Source: Combretum micranthum
Taxonomy: Eukaryota; Streptophyta; Magnoliopsida; Myrtales; Combretaceae
Direction: 5' to 3'
Length of the DNA: 64,000 nucleotides
NCBI GenBank assembly: GCA_024138025.1
Contig: JAMXBD010000964.1
Span: 372,001-436,000 of the forward strand
Shown here: positions 12,147-28,566 of the stretch, one piece after another
How positions within the stretch are numbered: the stretch's first letter is position 1
Layout of the letters: every line of letters starts with the position of its first letter
The notes under the pieces: model-generated
Database searches by the model: none
Told to the model about the DNA's origin: nothing
The model's input: the letters and a program-made list of their open reading frames with translations, nothing else
Position numbers and translations under genes: made by a program

Positions 12147-14936
12147 TGTCACGCCCCAAGGGGTACCCTAAATGTAACAGTCTGCCACACTCAATATTAA
12201 AGCTTAAGTATGACAACCTTAGTCATTCCCAGAAGCTTCGATATTAAGTGTAAGGCGTGCTCTTACAAATTTAGAGGACCATACACGGAATTATAAAGGT
12301 TAAGAAGATATAATAACAAATTAAGAAAAGAAGATTCATAATATTCATTTATTCATACAATAGTCTTACAAATCTTAGGGGCATTCCCCAGCCACAATTA
12401 ACTATAATCTATTACAAGAATATATCTATGAAGTCTACACCTTACCCAACACTAAACTTTATCTAGAAATTCCTTAACCAAAAAGGAAAATACCCGGCTG
12501 TAGGGTCCTCGTGGCTTCAACCAAAAATAGATGAACTGCAAAAGATATCTATAGGGATATAAGCTAATAGGCTTAGTGAGAATTATTTCCATAAATAAAC
12601 TTCTTGTGTAGTGAAATTCAAATAAGTTATTTAAGCAATCAAGTGTGATGCAACATACATGTGGGCAAACAAGACATATAGTTTTTTCGAGAACTATATG
12701 TTGAATAGATTTACGTCCTCCATTCGGGGTTTAGTGATACGTAACATCAAAATGAGTAGTTTCAGTTAAAATTATGCTTTCGATCAATACCGCCAAGCAT
12801 ATTAAGTCAACTCGATTTGAGCCATGCTTCCAGATTTCCGCCAAGCCTTTAATTCCATGTCGCCAAGCAATCGCTTTCGATCATAACCGCTAGGTGTTGC
12901 TTTTGACCGAGCCACCATCCTTCTCACTCAAGGATAATAACCCAATTCAATGTGACCCATATCATGGTATGCATGAATCAATTTATTCAAATTATCATAT
13001 CATCATCATTAACAATTTTAAGGTGATCATAAAATTTCATACATATCAAATATTATACTAAAACAAACAATTGCTTATAATCAGTTCTTGTCTCGATATT
13101 CTTATATTACTTTCAACAATTTTCACATACATATCAATTTATCTTTCCTTAATTCTAATGCGACTAAACTACAAGCACAATCAAGTAAAGCCTTTTTAAG
13201 GAAATAAACTCATGATGTCATGTCGACACTTCTTCTAAATGGATGAGTCGCTCAAACAATCCACTTAGTCGAAATAATCCTCGAGGTGTGAGTATTCTTC
13301 CTCAGAATCACCTAGTTAAGGAAAATACCCAAAATGAGTATTTGTTGATAACTTTCTTGAAACTTGTCTAAACTATGCCAATAAGAACGTCAATGTTCGT
13401 ATAAAGAATGATTCTGATTTAAAATAACCATAACTTGGTCATTTTAACTTGGAATTGCGCATATAGTATACCGATTTCTACCTATTCGGAAAAATCTATC
13501 CATTTCTAAAACTATTTTCACCAAAATAAATTGTTTAGGTTCCGAAACAGTGGTGATTAAATTCACCACGAATTTTCCCATTCCAAAAGCAATTTGTTTC
13601 AAACATTAAACCATCCAAAAATTGCTTTAATAAATACTTAGTTATCTATATAGTTGAAAAATTCTCTTTCATAGATATGTAGCTCATATTTTATCCATGC
13701 TTAAGTGTTTGTTGTCCAACCAAAAATTTTTTGAGTAAAACAATGTTAGTTAAGAGTGTAGAAAACCATAGTTTACAAGAAATCCATTTTGTAAATCTTT
13801 AAAACGAATATTTTAGTTCCTTTGTTTTCAAAGAATTACTTTATGTTTATCTTACTATTTTCCTAAATGACTTTTGATAAGAATAAATTTCTTCCTTAAA
13901 TTCTCAAAATTAGTATTACTTTTCCTATTTGTTTTCTTTGACCATTTATTCGAAAATCTTTTGGTTTAAAAACTCTCATTCCCTTTTTATGGGATTTCCT
14001 TATGTTTTATGGAAAATTTTTTTTTTTCTTTTTTGTACCAAAAGTCATTTTCTTTTAGGAAAACAAAGTATTATAGAAATGATTTAAAGAGCCTTTCAAA
14101 ATAAAAGTAGTTTTTAAAATTGCAGTGAGTTCTTCCTAAAACTTGGAAAAGAATAACTTTATTTTTAGACCATAGATTCCACATTTCATATAAAACCATT
14201 CTTAAGTGATAAAATCTCCTTTTTGTTAAAATATTAATGGGGCTTTAAAGATTTGGACAACAATCTTTATGGGCATGATTATAAGAAATAATAACAAGCA
14301 AAAATAACATAATAAATAAAGTCAAGTATTGGGAGTCTTAGCTTTTTTCAAGGCTCCCAAGACTAAAAAGTAGACTAATCCCAAAAAGAAAGAAAGAAAA
14401 TTGTTTTAACTTGATGAGGACAAGTCTAAAACTAGAGGCTAGTCTTAAAACAACATGAAATAAATAAATTGTAAAGAAATAAATAAATTACTTTGCATGG
14501 AAGTAAATAAATTGCAAGTGAGCTTATATGCTCTAAAGAATATATATATATAATTAGTTAGATATAATAACAATAATAATATGAACAATGTAAAGTAACA
14601 ACATAAATAGATAAATAAATATATAGATATTTATGAATAAGAACAATACATGAACATAGTGTAGCTTCCATAACATTAGTTTTTTTTTTTAAAAAAAAAA
14701 CTCACACTATGATCATGTAAAGTTACATGACATGAGAAAAAGAATTTGGTAAAGGAAATTTTTACCTAAAGAGTGTTTTGTGATAATATGTGGGTATGAG
14801 TTTTGTGTATGTAGAAGGAGGTTTGAGAATATTTTGAGAGAGTATTTGGAGAGAGTGTAGAGAGGAAAATTTGAGAGAGATTTGGTAGTGAACTTGTAGA
14901 TAGTAATTGTGTGAAAGAAGTGAAAGAGGAGGGGGG

Positions 14937-14944
14937 TATTAATA
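14937..14944 (-). promoter_or_regulatory. LTR TATA-like box (copy L2)
   Basis: The sequence is TATTAATA, with a pyrimidine-rich leader downstream on the - strand. It is a weaker TATA match than in L1, L3 or L4, but lies at the same distance from the LTR start. Confidence 0.35.
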
Positions 14945-15012
14945 GGAAATGAGGAGTGAATTTTTGTGTGATTTAAATAAAGAAGAAATGAAATAAATTG
15001 AGAGAGAGTGTT

Positions 15013-15031
15013 GGGGGGGGGGGGGGGGGGG
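15013..15031 (+). repeat. Run of 19 G inside L2
   Basis: Nineteen consecutive G's lie just upstream of the promoter in the LTR sense. The matching places in L1 (near 4711-4725) and L4 (near 638-643) have much shorter G runs, so the tract has expanded in this copy or is a sequencing-sensitive homopolymer. Confidence 0.85.
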
Positions 15032-15657
15032 TGGAGGCGCTCGCCATCAAGAGAGAGGGGAGAGAGAGAGTTTTCTTTTTGTATTTTGTTGATTAAATGT
15101 AATAATAAGTAAAGTAGATGTGCAATAAATTTATGTGAAAGGTAAAAAGTAAAGATAATAGGGTATATAAGGTACAAGAATAGGTGTTAGAAAAAGTAGA
15201 GACAAAATAATAGTGTAGAAAATAGTGTAATGTAAAGTAAATATGACTAATAAAGTACCAGTAGTAAGAAAATACTCGTATAAATACGATATCTGTTATT
15301 TTTACTTATCAAAAAATTATGCAACTGATATTTTTAAAAATCTTATACTTTTACGAGTCATCGGTATATCTGGAATATTTTTACTATTTCGAGCCTCGGG
15401 ACACGTTTTTCAAGAACTGTATCTATTTGAGTTCAAAACGATTTGCGGTTTTATTAATATGATCTTTTTAAGCTTCCTTATTAATTACGAACTATTCTAC
15501 ATACTAATCTCTTACTTACTTTCTTAGAATTACTAATACGGGATTGCCGGACTTAAACTATTACGTCTGGCTAGGGTTTTGTTGACTTTAGAGTTTCTGT
15601 TTGACTTTTCCAATTCGGGTTTATGCTAAACCGATCACAAAACTTTGGGGGTTTACA

Positions 15658-16080
15658 AAAGCAATTAAAGAAAATTGTTGATGAAAAGTTGGAGAAAGGC
15701 ACCTCACTATTTATAGGCTAAAACCTAAAGAGATAAGGACAGAAACACCTCACAATATCTTGTGAATGTCAACAGACAATCAACCTTAAATGTTCTATTG
15801 ATATGACCACAATCTAACGATCCATAAGGGAAAATCATTAATATAGATATGGCATAAATCTCGAGATAACAACGCACGAAAGCAATGAACAAATAAAGGT
15901 CATGTCAAAAGACGAGATAAGAGAAATAAATGGCAAAGAACGATGTAACAATAAAATGGAAGAAAATATATTCATTAAAGGGAGACCACTACATCAAGTG
16001 GCCAGCATCCTAATCGAAAAGATAAAATAAACATTGGGCACTTAAACCAAAAGGAAAATGAGAGAATAAATGATCATCAC
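15658..16080 (+). other. Tat element 3' non-coding region, continued
   Basis: About 420 bp after L2 with no coding signal. It joins the Tat region left of 12,147 when L2 and one AAAGC copy are removed. I see no distinct motif in it. Confidence 0.4.
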
Positions 16081-16084
16081 TCCC

Positions 16085-17280
16085 TCGCTAGCTCCTCATT
16101 CAGCTCAACAAACTGATCAATCTGGTAAGTAGGTAATCCTTTGCTTGCCACTCCACTTATCAAGCCAATTAGAGGAGTTGCTGCATTAGGCAACCCCAAC
16201 CCTTGGTTTTCTCCAATAGAAGGGGCTTCCTTAGCCTAGGCCTGATCAACCTAATCTATAGAAGTAGTGCCTAGGATTGATCTAAATGGTAGATCCATAG
16301 GGACTGAACAAAGTAATGTAATGATGAGTAAGCTTATGACCATTTCTTCCGTGAACAACACTCTCAACATATAGACAACCCCAAATGCCCAGAAACCATG
16401 CTCGAGTCATTCCTCAAGCATCATTTTCTCTCTTTAAAGAAGACCGGTGGTATGAAATAAGGCGCCTACTCCACATAAAATCTCACTTCCTTAGCATTAA
16501 GGATACCAACACTGACTGAATGGTGCCATCCCATAAAATACTTGAACTTCACCAAAGTCTCCTACTCGTTAGCAAGCAATGTGCTTAAGGAAGGCCCAGA
16601 GGCAAATTCACCCAACGGGTCGTAAACAGAACCTCCCTTTCCATCTCCACAATGATGAATTGGCCTTTCTAATCTTTCATGTTTGAATCCAACCTGATGA
16701 AAAAAGATAGTTTTTTCTCTTCTATAGTTGCACCCCTTCATTATTTTGACATTTAATCATGAAGCAGTGTTAAAGCAACTATGGAGAAGGTCTCCAACAC
16801 AGGCTCATGCACAAAGCCTAGAAAGCAATCAATAACCTCCACGAATTCGACATTAACCAAGTTAGACTCCAATTAAAATGGTTCAGCACTTCCTCCTAAA
16901 AATCTAACAACTGAAAATGCAAGCTGAACTCCAAATACCTAGTACAACATAAAACCTAGACCCACAGACCAAGGTTACACAATCACTCGGACTTGGAAGA
17001 GTAACGGTATAATCAGTAGGTGCCTCCATAAAGTAATGATCTCACACCTTACGAAGAGCATCTTCAAAAGCCTCACTATGAAAATTATTAGGCCCATTAC
17101 CGTTACTTAAGTCGGAAAGGGGATCAAACACATCCCTAATATCTCCCATGTCCACTCCGACCACCTTATAAAAGTCTCTACCATAGGAATTTGCTACTAA
17201 AAATAACTGAGCACTATCATAAAGAGGGGTAGAATAATCATCTAGAGCAAGGATATATAGGCTCGCCCTACTTTCCATGA
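16085..17280 (-). pseudogene. Degenerate antisense ORF in the 3' part of the Tat-lineage element, function unknown
   Basis: On the - strand, an open frame from the ATG at 17,278 (78 codons to 17,042) begins MESRASLYILALDDYSTP. Reading on in the same frame through scattered stops gives long protein-like stretches, for example a block near 16,560-16,660 with PIHHCGDGKGGSVYDPLGEF. Codon-like composition and GC are higher here than in the flanking AT-rich sequence. The ORF runs opposite to the pol genes and lies between pol and the 3' LTR. Additional antisense ORFs in this position are known in some Tat-lineage elements. I recognise no domain, and whether this belongs to those families is an inference. 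Confidence 0.45.
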
Positions 17281-17589
17281 CTTCCTATACAATAGGGTAA
17301 TCTATATTGTTGAAGAAATGAGGGAAGCAACCCTAGGGTTTTCCCCGTGAAAAGCCTTGCTGATAGTATGAAACGAATTATAACTGTCATCAACCATTGT
17401 CAAAAATATCGAAATATGATCACAAAAAGAAGCAAAAATGCAAAAGATATAACTAACCATCCATTATAGATATTTATAAACCCCAATGAAAACCTCCAAA
17501 AAAGAATGCAATGATGAAGGGCAATAAAGAAGAGTCATCTCCAATCATTAGCTGTGCCTTGATTGCTAAATCGACGGGTCAAGTTAAAT

Positions 17590-18320
17590 TATGTAAATTG
17601 ATGACACCTGACAAACTATGGAATAATAACCGCGGACCACAAAGAGTCACCACACACTATGCTTATCCATTAAGTACGTAGAGAGGCATCACATGGAAAA
17701 TAACTTCGTTAGCCTAAGTATAAGACAAAAAGCGAGCAACTAACGTATGGTGAATCGATCACCCCCTAGTTTGATTCAGTCGGCCTTTATATCTAACTTA
17801 CTCCCTTTGCTCACAACCGTTGTGGGGATTGGGTGGACAACTATTGATGATTTATTCCTGACCTTGGGCCTATCCATGCTAAGCCTTTTATCTCACTAGG
17901 TAAAGCCAAAAGACATGGCCTTAGGCCTCATTGGTGAACTATCCTTCTTACCGACCCAAATGTAATGCCTATATGGCTTCAGGACACTTCTGCTCGAATA
18001 ACCCACGGCTTGGTCAAGACCAACTCACATAGCATGGTATCGTGATACCACATGATTACCCACTTGCCAACTACGGATATAACCGCCAAGCCTGCCTACT
18101 CACCTATGATAAACACAACTATCAAGCCAACTATCTACTCACCCACGACTGACATAAGCACCAAGTCATTCCCCTATAAATATGATCAGACTACTCCCAA
18201 TCATGGTAATGTCGCATAAAAATCATCTTTCTCCAATTTATTGTATGGGCTTTCAATGGGAAACACTAACTTAAGTATCAGAGTAGCTGCGTCGAGCCTA
18301 CACTCTACGTACTACTAATG
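17590..18320 (+). mobile_element. Putative 3' LTR of the Tat-lineage element
   Basis: A candidate start is TGATGACACCTGAC near 17,599. A TATA box (18175-18182) is followed by an ACTAACTTAAGTATCAGAGT block near 18,266-18,285. This resembles the post-TATA R-region sequence typical of Tat-lineage LTRs, in which a CTGACTT...CGGAGTG motif recurs. Exact ends and a target-site duplication could not be set. The order pol, antisense ORF, LTR on the + strand is consistent with this being the 3' LTR. Confidence 0.5.
18175..18182 (+). promoter_or_regulatory. TATA box of the Tat LTR
   Basis: TATAAATA lies 80-100 bp before the Tat-like ACTTAAGTATCAGAGT motif, which is the expected order in this lineage. 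Confidence 0.5.
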
Positions 18321-18561
18321 AACTTTCTGTTTTGTAGATTCTTATACTATGTTCTAAGCCCATCATCAACTAATCTAGCTCCTAGTAGGTTTGAGCAAGC
18401 GACGAATATAAAATTAAGTTTAATTTTTCATTACTTTAAAAATCAAAACTCAGGAGCGGTTAATAACATAGATTCTAAGAAACTAGTCAATGCAAGAGAG
18501 AAAAATAAAATAAAATAAAAAATTGAGTATATGATTTAAAAAACTATGTATGTTTTAGTAA

Positions 18562-18790
18562 TTAAGGTTGTGTTTGGATTGTTGGATTTTTATTTATATC
18601 ATATTTTTTTCATAGATACATTTATAATTTATCTGTATCATATCTGCATTGTATCAGTATTGTATCTATTTGATCAGTTTATAAGTAAAATTGTTAGTTT
18701 TTCATTTGTATCTATTTCTTGATAAATATCTATTTAAAAATGAAAAAAATATAGTGTTAAAATGACCAAAATATAATAAAACAAACATAC
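18562..18790 (+). mobile_element. MITE-like repeat, family F, copy 1
   Basis: Begins near GTGTTTGGATTG and ends near CAAACATAC, so the termini are weakly inverted. The interior words (a TCATTTGTATCTATTT block, then TTTAAAAATGAAAAAAATAT) recur at 20,338-20,525 and, in reverse orientation, at 19,440-19,670 and 33,455-33,712. It is non-coding. Confidence 0.55.
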
Positions 18791-19439
18791 AAGTTCATTT
18801 GAGTCATTGCCTTGTCAGAATAACAAGCGATCCAAATTCCAACTAGCTTTATTTAGAGCATCTCCATATCCTTATGCTAAAGATCTTATTTTGAAGTCCT
18901 TAGTAAAGGAAAAAGTCATTCAACTTTTTTGAGGTTCTCTACTAAGAACTAAAAATGTAAGGTTTTTTACATTTTTTTATAATCGTTTTTTCTTTTAATT
19001 AGGTGTACTATGTAAAAATATATGGGATCTATAAAACTTTAAAAAGATGTAAAGTATCTTAAATATAAAGTGATGAAAATTTCTTTAAAAAAAAAAAAAG
19101 ATTCGTAAAATGTTGATGTATAAAACATTTTTGTTGTAGAATGGCGAAGAGTGCAACTTGGGATGGACAACCGAACAGATCGTCCTCCTGGATACAGTAT
19201 TTAGGATATAACTTATTAATTATGATCTTTTGACAACAATAGTGGTTCGATCTTCTTTTCTTTTCCCTTTTTTTTTTTTTTTTTTTGAAGGAGTAGATTG
19301 ATTTTCCAACAGGGGAGGAAATTATAATGGCTGCAATTCCCTAGTTATAATACCCAACAAGTTTTACAAGCAAATTGAAAGGAAAAACAGCTACATCACT
19401 ATGCCATATTGTCAATCTTTGTAAGTTTTTATATAATCT

Positions 19440-19670
19440 TGGGGTCTGATTGTTCAGCTTTTTTCGATAAATACAGACACTTTTTTTAAATTTTTTTCTA
19501 ACAGATTATTTATCAAGAAATAGATATAGATAAAAAAAAAAAAAAAAAGTTGATAGTTCTCATCAAAAGATCAAATAGATCAAATATAGATATATTATAA
19601 GTACAAATCGAATATATTTACATATATTATTTAAAAAAAGATACAAATACAAATGAAAAACAAACCATCT
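19440..19670 (-). mobile_element. MITE-like repeat, family F, copy 2 (reverse)
   Basis: Contains TTATTTATCAAGAAATAGAT, the reverse complement of a block in copy 1, and ends with AAAAACAAACC. It is interrupted by long A and T runs and is more diverged than copy 1. Confidence 0.45.
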
Positions 19671-20337
19671 AAAGAGACCCTAGTTTGTAACATATTTTGC
19701 ATGCAATATGAAATTTTTTTTTTTAAAAGTCTTCTTTGTCTTCCAGAAGACTAGCCATCTTAATTTATTTTTAATCATTTTGTGTCTGTTATAGATCCAT
19801 AGAAACCGTGGAATTTTTTATGTTTTCTTAAAGCAATGCCCTTCAGATGTTTCTATCATAAAACTTTCACATATAGATGTTTATCTACTAGTCAATTTGA
19901 TTTTTCAGCCTTTTTTTTGCCCTTTTATATGACTTTTTAGTATTTTCAAACTCTTGGAAAAATGGAATTTCTATAAAATCCGATGAGTTTCTAGGTGCAT
20001 ACATCATCCGTCTAGCATTAATTTGGTCCACAATAAATAATATTAAAAAATGATGATATAAAAAATAATAACTATTTATATAAAAATTTAAAAACTTATA
20101 TATAATGATATACTAAAGTAAAAATTAATAGAAAATTCTTAAAATAAGGAAGGGATTAAGAGAAAAAAAAACAAAAAGTACTTATTCTAACCACCTTAAC
20201 CTAATTCTTTAAAGCCTAATAAATAAATATTAAGAACGCAAATGAGATAAACGTTTGAAAATAAAAACACACTCCAAAATGGAAAAGATCGGTACCTATG
20301 CTATGAGCCTATGATTTTGTCGCCGTGCATTGGCTGA

Positions 20338-20525
20338 AGTTGACTTAGGGTTTGTTGGTATTATATGGCTTTTATTAATATATGTATTTAATTTGGATTT
20401 ATAATTTATCTATATTATATTTTTTTATTATTTATAAGTAAAATTATTAATATCTTATCAATATTTTATAATAAATAATTATTTAAAAATAACTAAAAAT
20501 ATAATATTAAAATGATCAATTAAGA
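20338..20525 (+). mobile_element. MITE-like repeat, family F, copy 3
   Basis: Shares with copy 1 the order GGGTTTGTTGG, GATTTATAATTTATCTATAT, TTTATAAGTAAAATT and ATATTAAAATGATCAA. It lacks the central part of copy 1. Confidence 0.5.
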
Positions 20526-21636
20526 TAACAGAAGCACAGCTAGTTTCCGTGGCATATACGATGGTGCTCTGGGATCAGGAGAAAAGGCGTGCACGTAAAA
20601 TGTACAGGACTTTCTAGAACTTTCTCGTGCTGCCATTAAACCAGTCCCTCTCCCTTTGTGTCTTATCATAATTTTCCCATGAGTTTCTCACTTCTGTTCT
20701 TAGCTTTTCCACATTTTGTATGACCGAGATGCCCTGCTGTTTCCAGGACTTTGACCTACAGGTGGCAAACGGACTAACCTGATAAAATTGTTGAAAGTAG
20801 TAGAAGTGGAAAGAAAATAAAAAATAAAAAAAATAAAGAAAATAAAATATTTATCATTGTGTAGATGTAGAAAGTGGAAATGAGAAGAAAATGATAAAAA
20901 TAGAAAAAGTAAAATGAAAGATTGGCTAAATTACTCATTCTTTTATTTTATCTTATTTTTATTATAAGGATGTTTTTATAATTTTCACCCTTTTCTACTC
21001 TATTCCACCATTTTCTCTTTAATTTTGGAGAAAAAATTTATGATTCTTAAAAAAAAGCTTTTTACCCGATTCTATCATTTTCCTTAGCTTTCTATTGTGA
21101 CAAAACAAAAATTTTTCTTCATTTTTCATAGCTTTTTGTATTTTTTTGCAATTTTATGAGTATCCAAGTTTGACCACAATCAATAACACAAGTTATTTAT
21201 TTATTGAGATAAACTTAATTTTTATATAGTTAGTTTAATTAGTCTGCAAATCTAATCGCAATCGAATTGAATCTAAATATTAATCGAATTTGAATTAAAG
21301 TTGAGTGCTAATATTATTCTAATTAATAAATTGAGCTCGAGATTAACCAAGTTGAGCTTAAGTTTATATAATATTACTTTGAACCAAACTCAATCTTAAA
21401 ATTTTAAGCATGATTGAGTTCTAACTTAATATTGTATCATCTCGATTCGGGTTGTTTGTAACCCTAGTTTGACGTCAGACATTTAATTCTAGCTATTTTA
21501 ACAACTAAGGTGTACCTGAACCAATTAAAAAAAAAAAATTTATGCGATAACGTAAACCTTAGGTGTAAAAGATCTTAAGACCTAATCGTTCATTGATGGA
21601 ATTCGTGCCCTAGGATCGTCTTGAAAAGAGCAAATA

Positions 21637-21795
21637 GCAACTCAATCCCAATTAAACCCATCAATTAAAACCGAAGTTATCAAAAGGAGTAATCAAAACT
21701 TGATGCCAACTAAACCTGTCGATTGGAACCACAGTTATCACAAAGGAACTTGATTCTAATCAATCCTGTTGATTAAAACCAAAGTTATCATATAT
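21637..21795. repeat. Three degenerate tandem units of about 50-58 bp
   Basis: Three successive units each contain an AACTTGAT-like start, an AATC(C/A)-rich centre and GTTATCA at the end (GTTATCA near 21,677, 21,733 and 21,785). They lie at the left of a retroelement-like stretch. Confidence 0.6.
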
Positions 21796-21959
21796 ATAGT
21801 TCTTATCACAAGAACCACAAGAAAGCTCTCACACTGGAGAAAACTTTCAAAATTATATTTATGTAGAATATATGATCAACTTATGTGTTTCTTTTTCTTT
21901 TTTTTCTATTTACAACAAACTCTATTTATAAACTATTTTAGTCTCATCTGAACAACCAA

Positions 21960-22300
21960 AAATAAGGAAATTTGAAATGTCACTTCAAATAACTCAAGGC
22001 CGGTTAAAAGCTGGTGGCTTACATAGCCAAGGCTGGCAGGCTTTAGTATTAAAACCGGCAGCCTTAACATTGGCTCAAAAAATTTGCCTCTATTCACTTT
22101 AAAGGCCGACTATACGCCAATAGCCTAAGCATCCTACGCCAACGACCTTTATTCCTACGCTGGCGACGTTTAAGGCAGGGCACAATTCCACAGTGAAGGC
22201 TGGTGTTTCTCCAAGTTAAGCTAGCAGTTTTTGTCATCTCTGTTTGTTTCTATCATGTTGATGAGCTTGATACTTGTGTTGAAGCCTTGTTGAGCAGCTT
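21960..22300. repeat. Retroelement-like fragment with repeated GCTGG-GGC motifs
   Basis: This stretch repeats the words GCTGGTGGCTT, GGCTGGCAGGC and GCTGGCGACG, and ends with GCTGGTGTTT. Similar words occur in the LTRs of element A (35,110-35,160 and 40,076-40,110) and element C (57,600-57,710). It has no intact coding frame; the 73-codon - strand open frame (22,221-22,442) is Lys/Arg-rich without a known motif. Confidence 0.4.
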
Positions 22301-22767
22301 CATTCTCTTGAATCTCTATACTCAATCCATGTAAAGCTTTCTTCATTCGCTTTGATCGTGTTCTAGTTATGTATTTCTTGAAGCTCCAACATTTTTTAAA
22401 CAATCTTATTTTTCTCTGTTGTCTCCATTTGATCCTCATCATCTTCTTTTTTGTTTTTTTGGTATATATAACATAAATGAAACTTTATAAATAATTATTA
22501 ACATTGATTATTATCTACTCTTTACTATCATCTTCATTCTCTTGAATCTCTATACCCAATCCATGTAAAGGTTTCTTCATCCACTTTGATCGTATTCTAG
22601 TCTTTATGTATTTCTTGAAGCTCCAACATTGTTTAAGCAATCTTATTTTTCTCTGTTGTCGCCATTTGATCCTCATCATTTTCTTTTTTGTTTTTTTGGT
22701 ATATATAACATCAATGAAACTTCATAAATAATTATTAACATTGATTATTTTCTACTCTTTACTATCA
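22299..22767. repeat. Tandem duplication, period about 234 bp, two copies
   Basis: The block starting TCTTCATTCTCTTGAATCTC at 22,531 repeats the block starting near 22,299 with few differences through CTACTCTTTACTATCATC. The 234-bp spacing is constant along the repeat. Confidence 0.8.
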
Positions 22768-23076
22768 TCAAATTTTATCCTAATGTAAGCTATTGTTACA
22801 GATCTTTGATCCAATTTACTAATTAAGAGCCCTTGATAAAGAGTTTCTTTACATTCCGAGTAATTAAGATAATTAAGAGCTCAAAATATATGTGCATTTA
22901 TATAAATGCATCAATAAATGAAAAAAAAATTGCTTTAATTTATTTAACTCTTAAACCTTAATAGGTATGTCAACCCCATTATTCCAAAAAGTATTAGCAA
23001 TCAATAGCCTAATAGGATGGATGGGCGTTGGGGTTTAAAGGAAGCGACCTGTAGTCAATGAAGAGAGAAAAGATTC

Positions 23077-23254
23077 GGTGAGTATTACACGCCATATGTA
23101 ATACCCATGTAATGTGTAACGTCTAATGGTATTCTAACACGTAAATATGTAAGTGATAGTTACTTTTAAAATCACCCACTACATTGTTCATGTGTTATTA
23201 TATAGTTAGAAGTTACACATCATGTGTATATCCACATGATGTGTAAGACTCACC
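23077..23254. mobile_element. 178-bp MITE with long imperfect terminal inverted repeats
   Basis: The left end reads GGTGAGTATTACAC, and the right end read on the - strand is GGTGAGTCTTACAC. Similarity continues inward for about 50 bp, including a shared ATGTGTAAC word. The right arm also contains a perfect 14-bp hairpin (23,213-23,226 with 23,233-23,246, 6-nt loop). The element is AT-rich and non-coding. I could not set a target-site duplication with confidence, so no superfamily is proposed. Confidence 0.65.
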
Positions 23255-24100
23255 TAATATTTTTCTCAAAAAAGATAAGTGACCACAGCATCCAAAAGTT
23301 TATAGAAAATAAGAAAATGATTTTCTCCAAAAAGCAAACAATGTACCCTTAATATTAATGAATAAGTTGGGCCAAAAAAAATTAATGAATTAGGGTAAAA
23401 TTCATTGGCACTATTGCAATTTATGAATATATAAGATGGATCACAAAATTTTTACTTCGACCATTATAATTACTCAATTTTTCAAACTAGCCTAATTATA
23501 TCACTCTAATATTGATCATACAGCAACCAAAAATCCATGATACAATATCATAGGGATTCTTTTATTAGTCTTGAGAATCCATAAAAAAAATTCCTCACTT
23601 TCACTGCTTATACGCTATAGATAAAACATTATTTATCATTATACGTTTCATTAAAATAATAAATATACAATACAAATGACGGCTTACCCATTTTTGAAGT
23701 TACAAGATGAAATATATTGGTGAGACTTTCCTTTAGCTATAATAGCCTTTCAAAGGAGAGGTGTAAAGGCTTATCAGAATTCTAAGGCTTTTAATAAATA
23801 AGAATTTCACGTCTAAATCTTTTATATAATTTAAAATTTTGATTTGTTGATTTGAGCTCCAAGGGAAAAAAAAAGCGGTAGAAGAAGCATCTTTCCAAAT
23901 TCCAACGTTCCTAAGAATCCCCTCTAGGCTCTAACCAAAGAAGCCATGTTCCATCGCCTGAAAAACACCTCTGCAGTTAACTCAGTCTCCACCATCCGTT
24001 GAATTAGCAATACATTGTCTTTGGTCACATCCCGAAAAATACAAAAAACAGAAAAAACCACATTCTACCTTAAAAACTTTCCTAACTAAGGACAAATATG

Positions 24101-24336
24101 AAATACAAAGCCAGTAGTAACAAAGCCTTGCTATGCAGATTCTTGTTAACCGTAACTATCCTCGACATCTCTTCTGCTTAAGCAGTATACAGATTTCTTC
24201 AAGTTGGTCCTCAATGAGGTGAACTTTGTAAGGGGCAATATCCATGACAAAGTTTAAATCATGACCTATAAGAGCCAAAATATTGCTCCAAGGCGTCATC
24301 TATGGCAGCATTCTCCCCATGAATCATCCTACTAAG
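24101..24336 (-). other. Probable 3' UTR of the helicase gene
   Basis: The sequence directly follows the stop codon at 24,337 on the - strand and is less AT-rich than the DNA left of it. I see no clear polyadenylation signal, so the left end is arbitrary. Confidence 0.4.

Positions 24337-28566
<4,230 letters not shown>

Larger units (their letters stand above)
12147..15657 (-). mobile_element. Solo LTR L2, 3,511 bp, long-LTR family, with exact 5-bp target-site duplication
   Basis: The element runs from TGTCACGCCCC to GGGGGTTTACA on the + strand and is flanked on both sides by AAAGC (12142-12146 and 15658-15662). It aligns with L1 by eye at its left end (about 100 bp with shared GTAACAG/CGACAG, CGCCACAC-like and TTAAGTATGA words), in a GCATATAGTATACCGATTTC-type block (near 13,455 here, 2,820 in L1) and in the GA-rich promoter region. 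The TATA-like box is on the - strand at 14937-14944, 713 bp from the - strand start. It contains AT-rich spacers and no supported gene. It was inserted in the 3' part of the Tat element, between pol and the antisense ORF. Confidence 0.82.
18321..24100. other. Intergenic region with small repeats, no gene
   Basis: AT-rich sequence with long A and T runs. Apart from the MITE copies, tandem repeats and retroelement-like fragment listed separately, I see no splice-consistent coding sequence on either strand. The short open frames show no known motif. Confidence 0.55.

Noticed and set aside
14713..15177. 154-codon - strand open frame inside solo LTR L2
   Set aside because: It overlaps the pyrimidine-rich LTR promoter region, so long runs without stops are expected from composition. 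It has no domain, and its frame is not preserved in L1 or L4.
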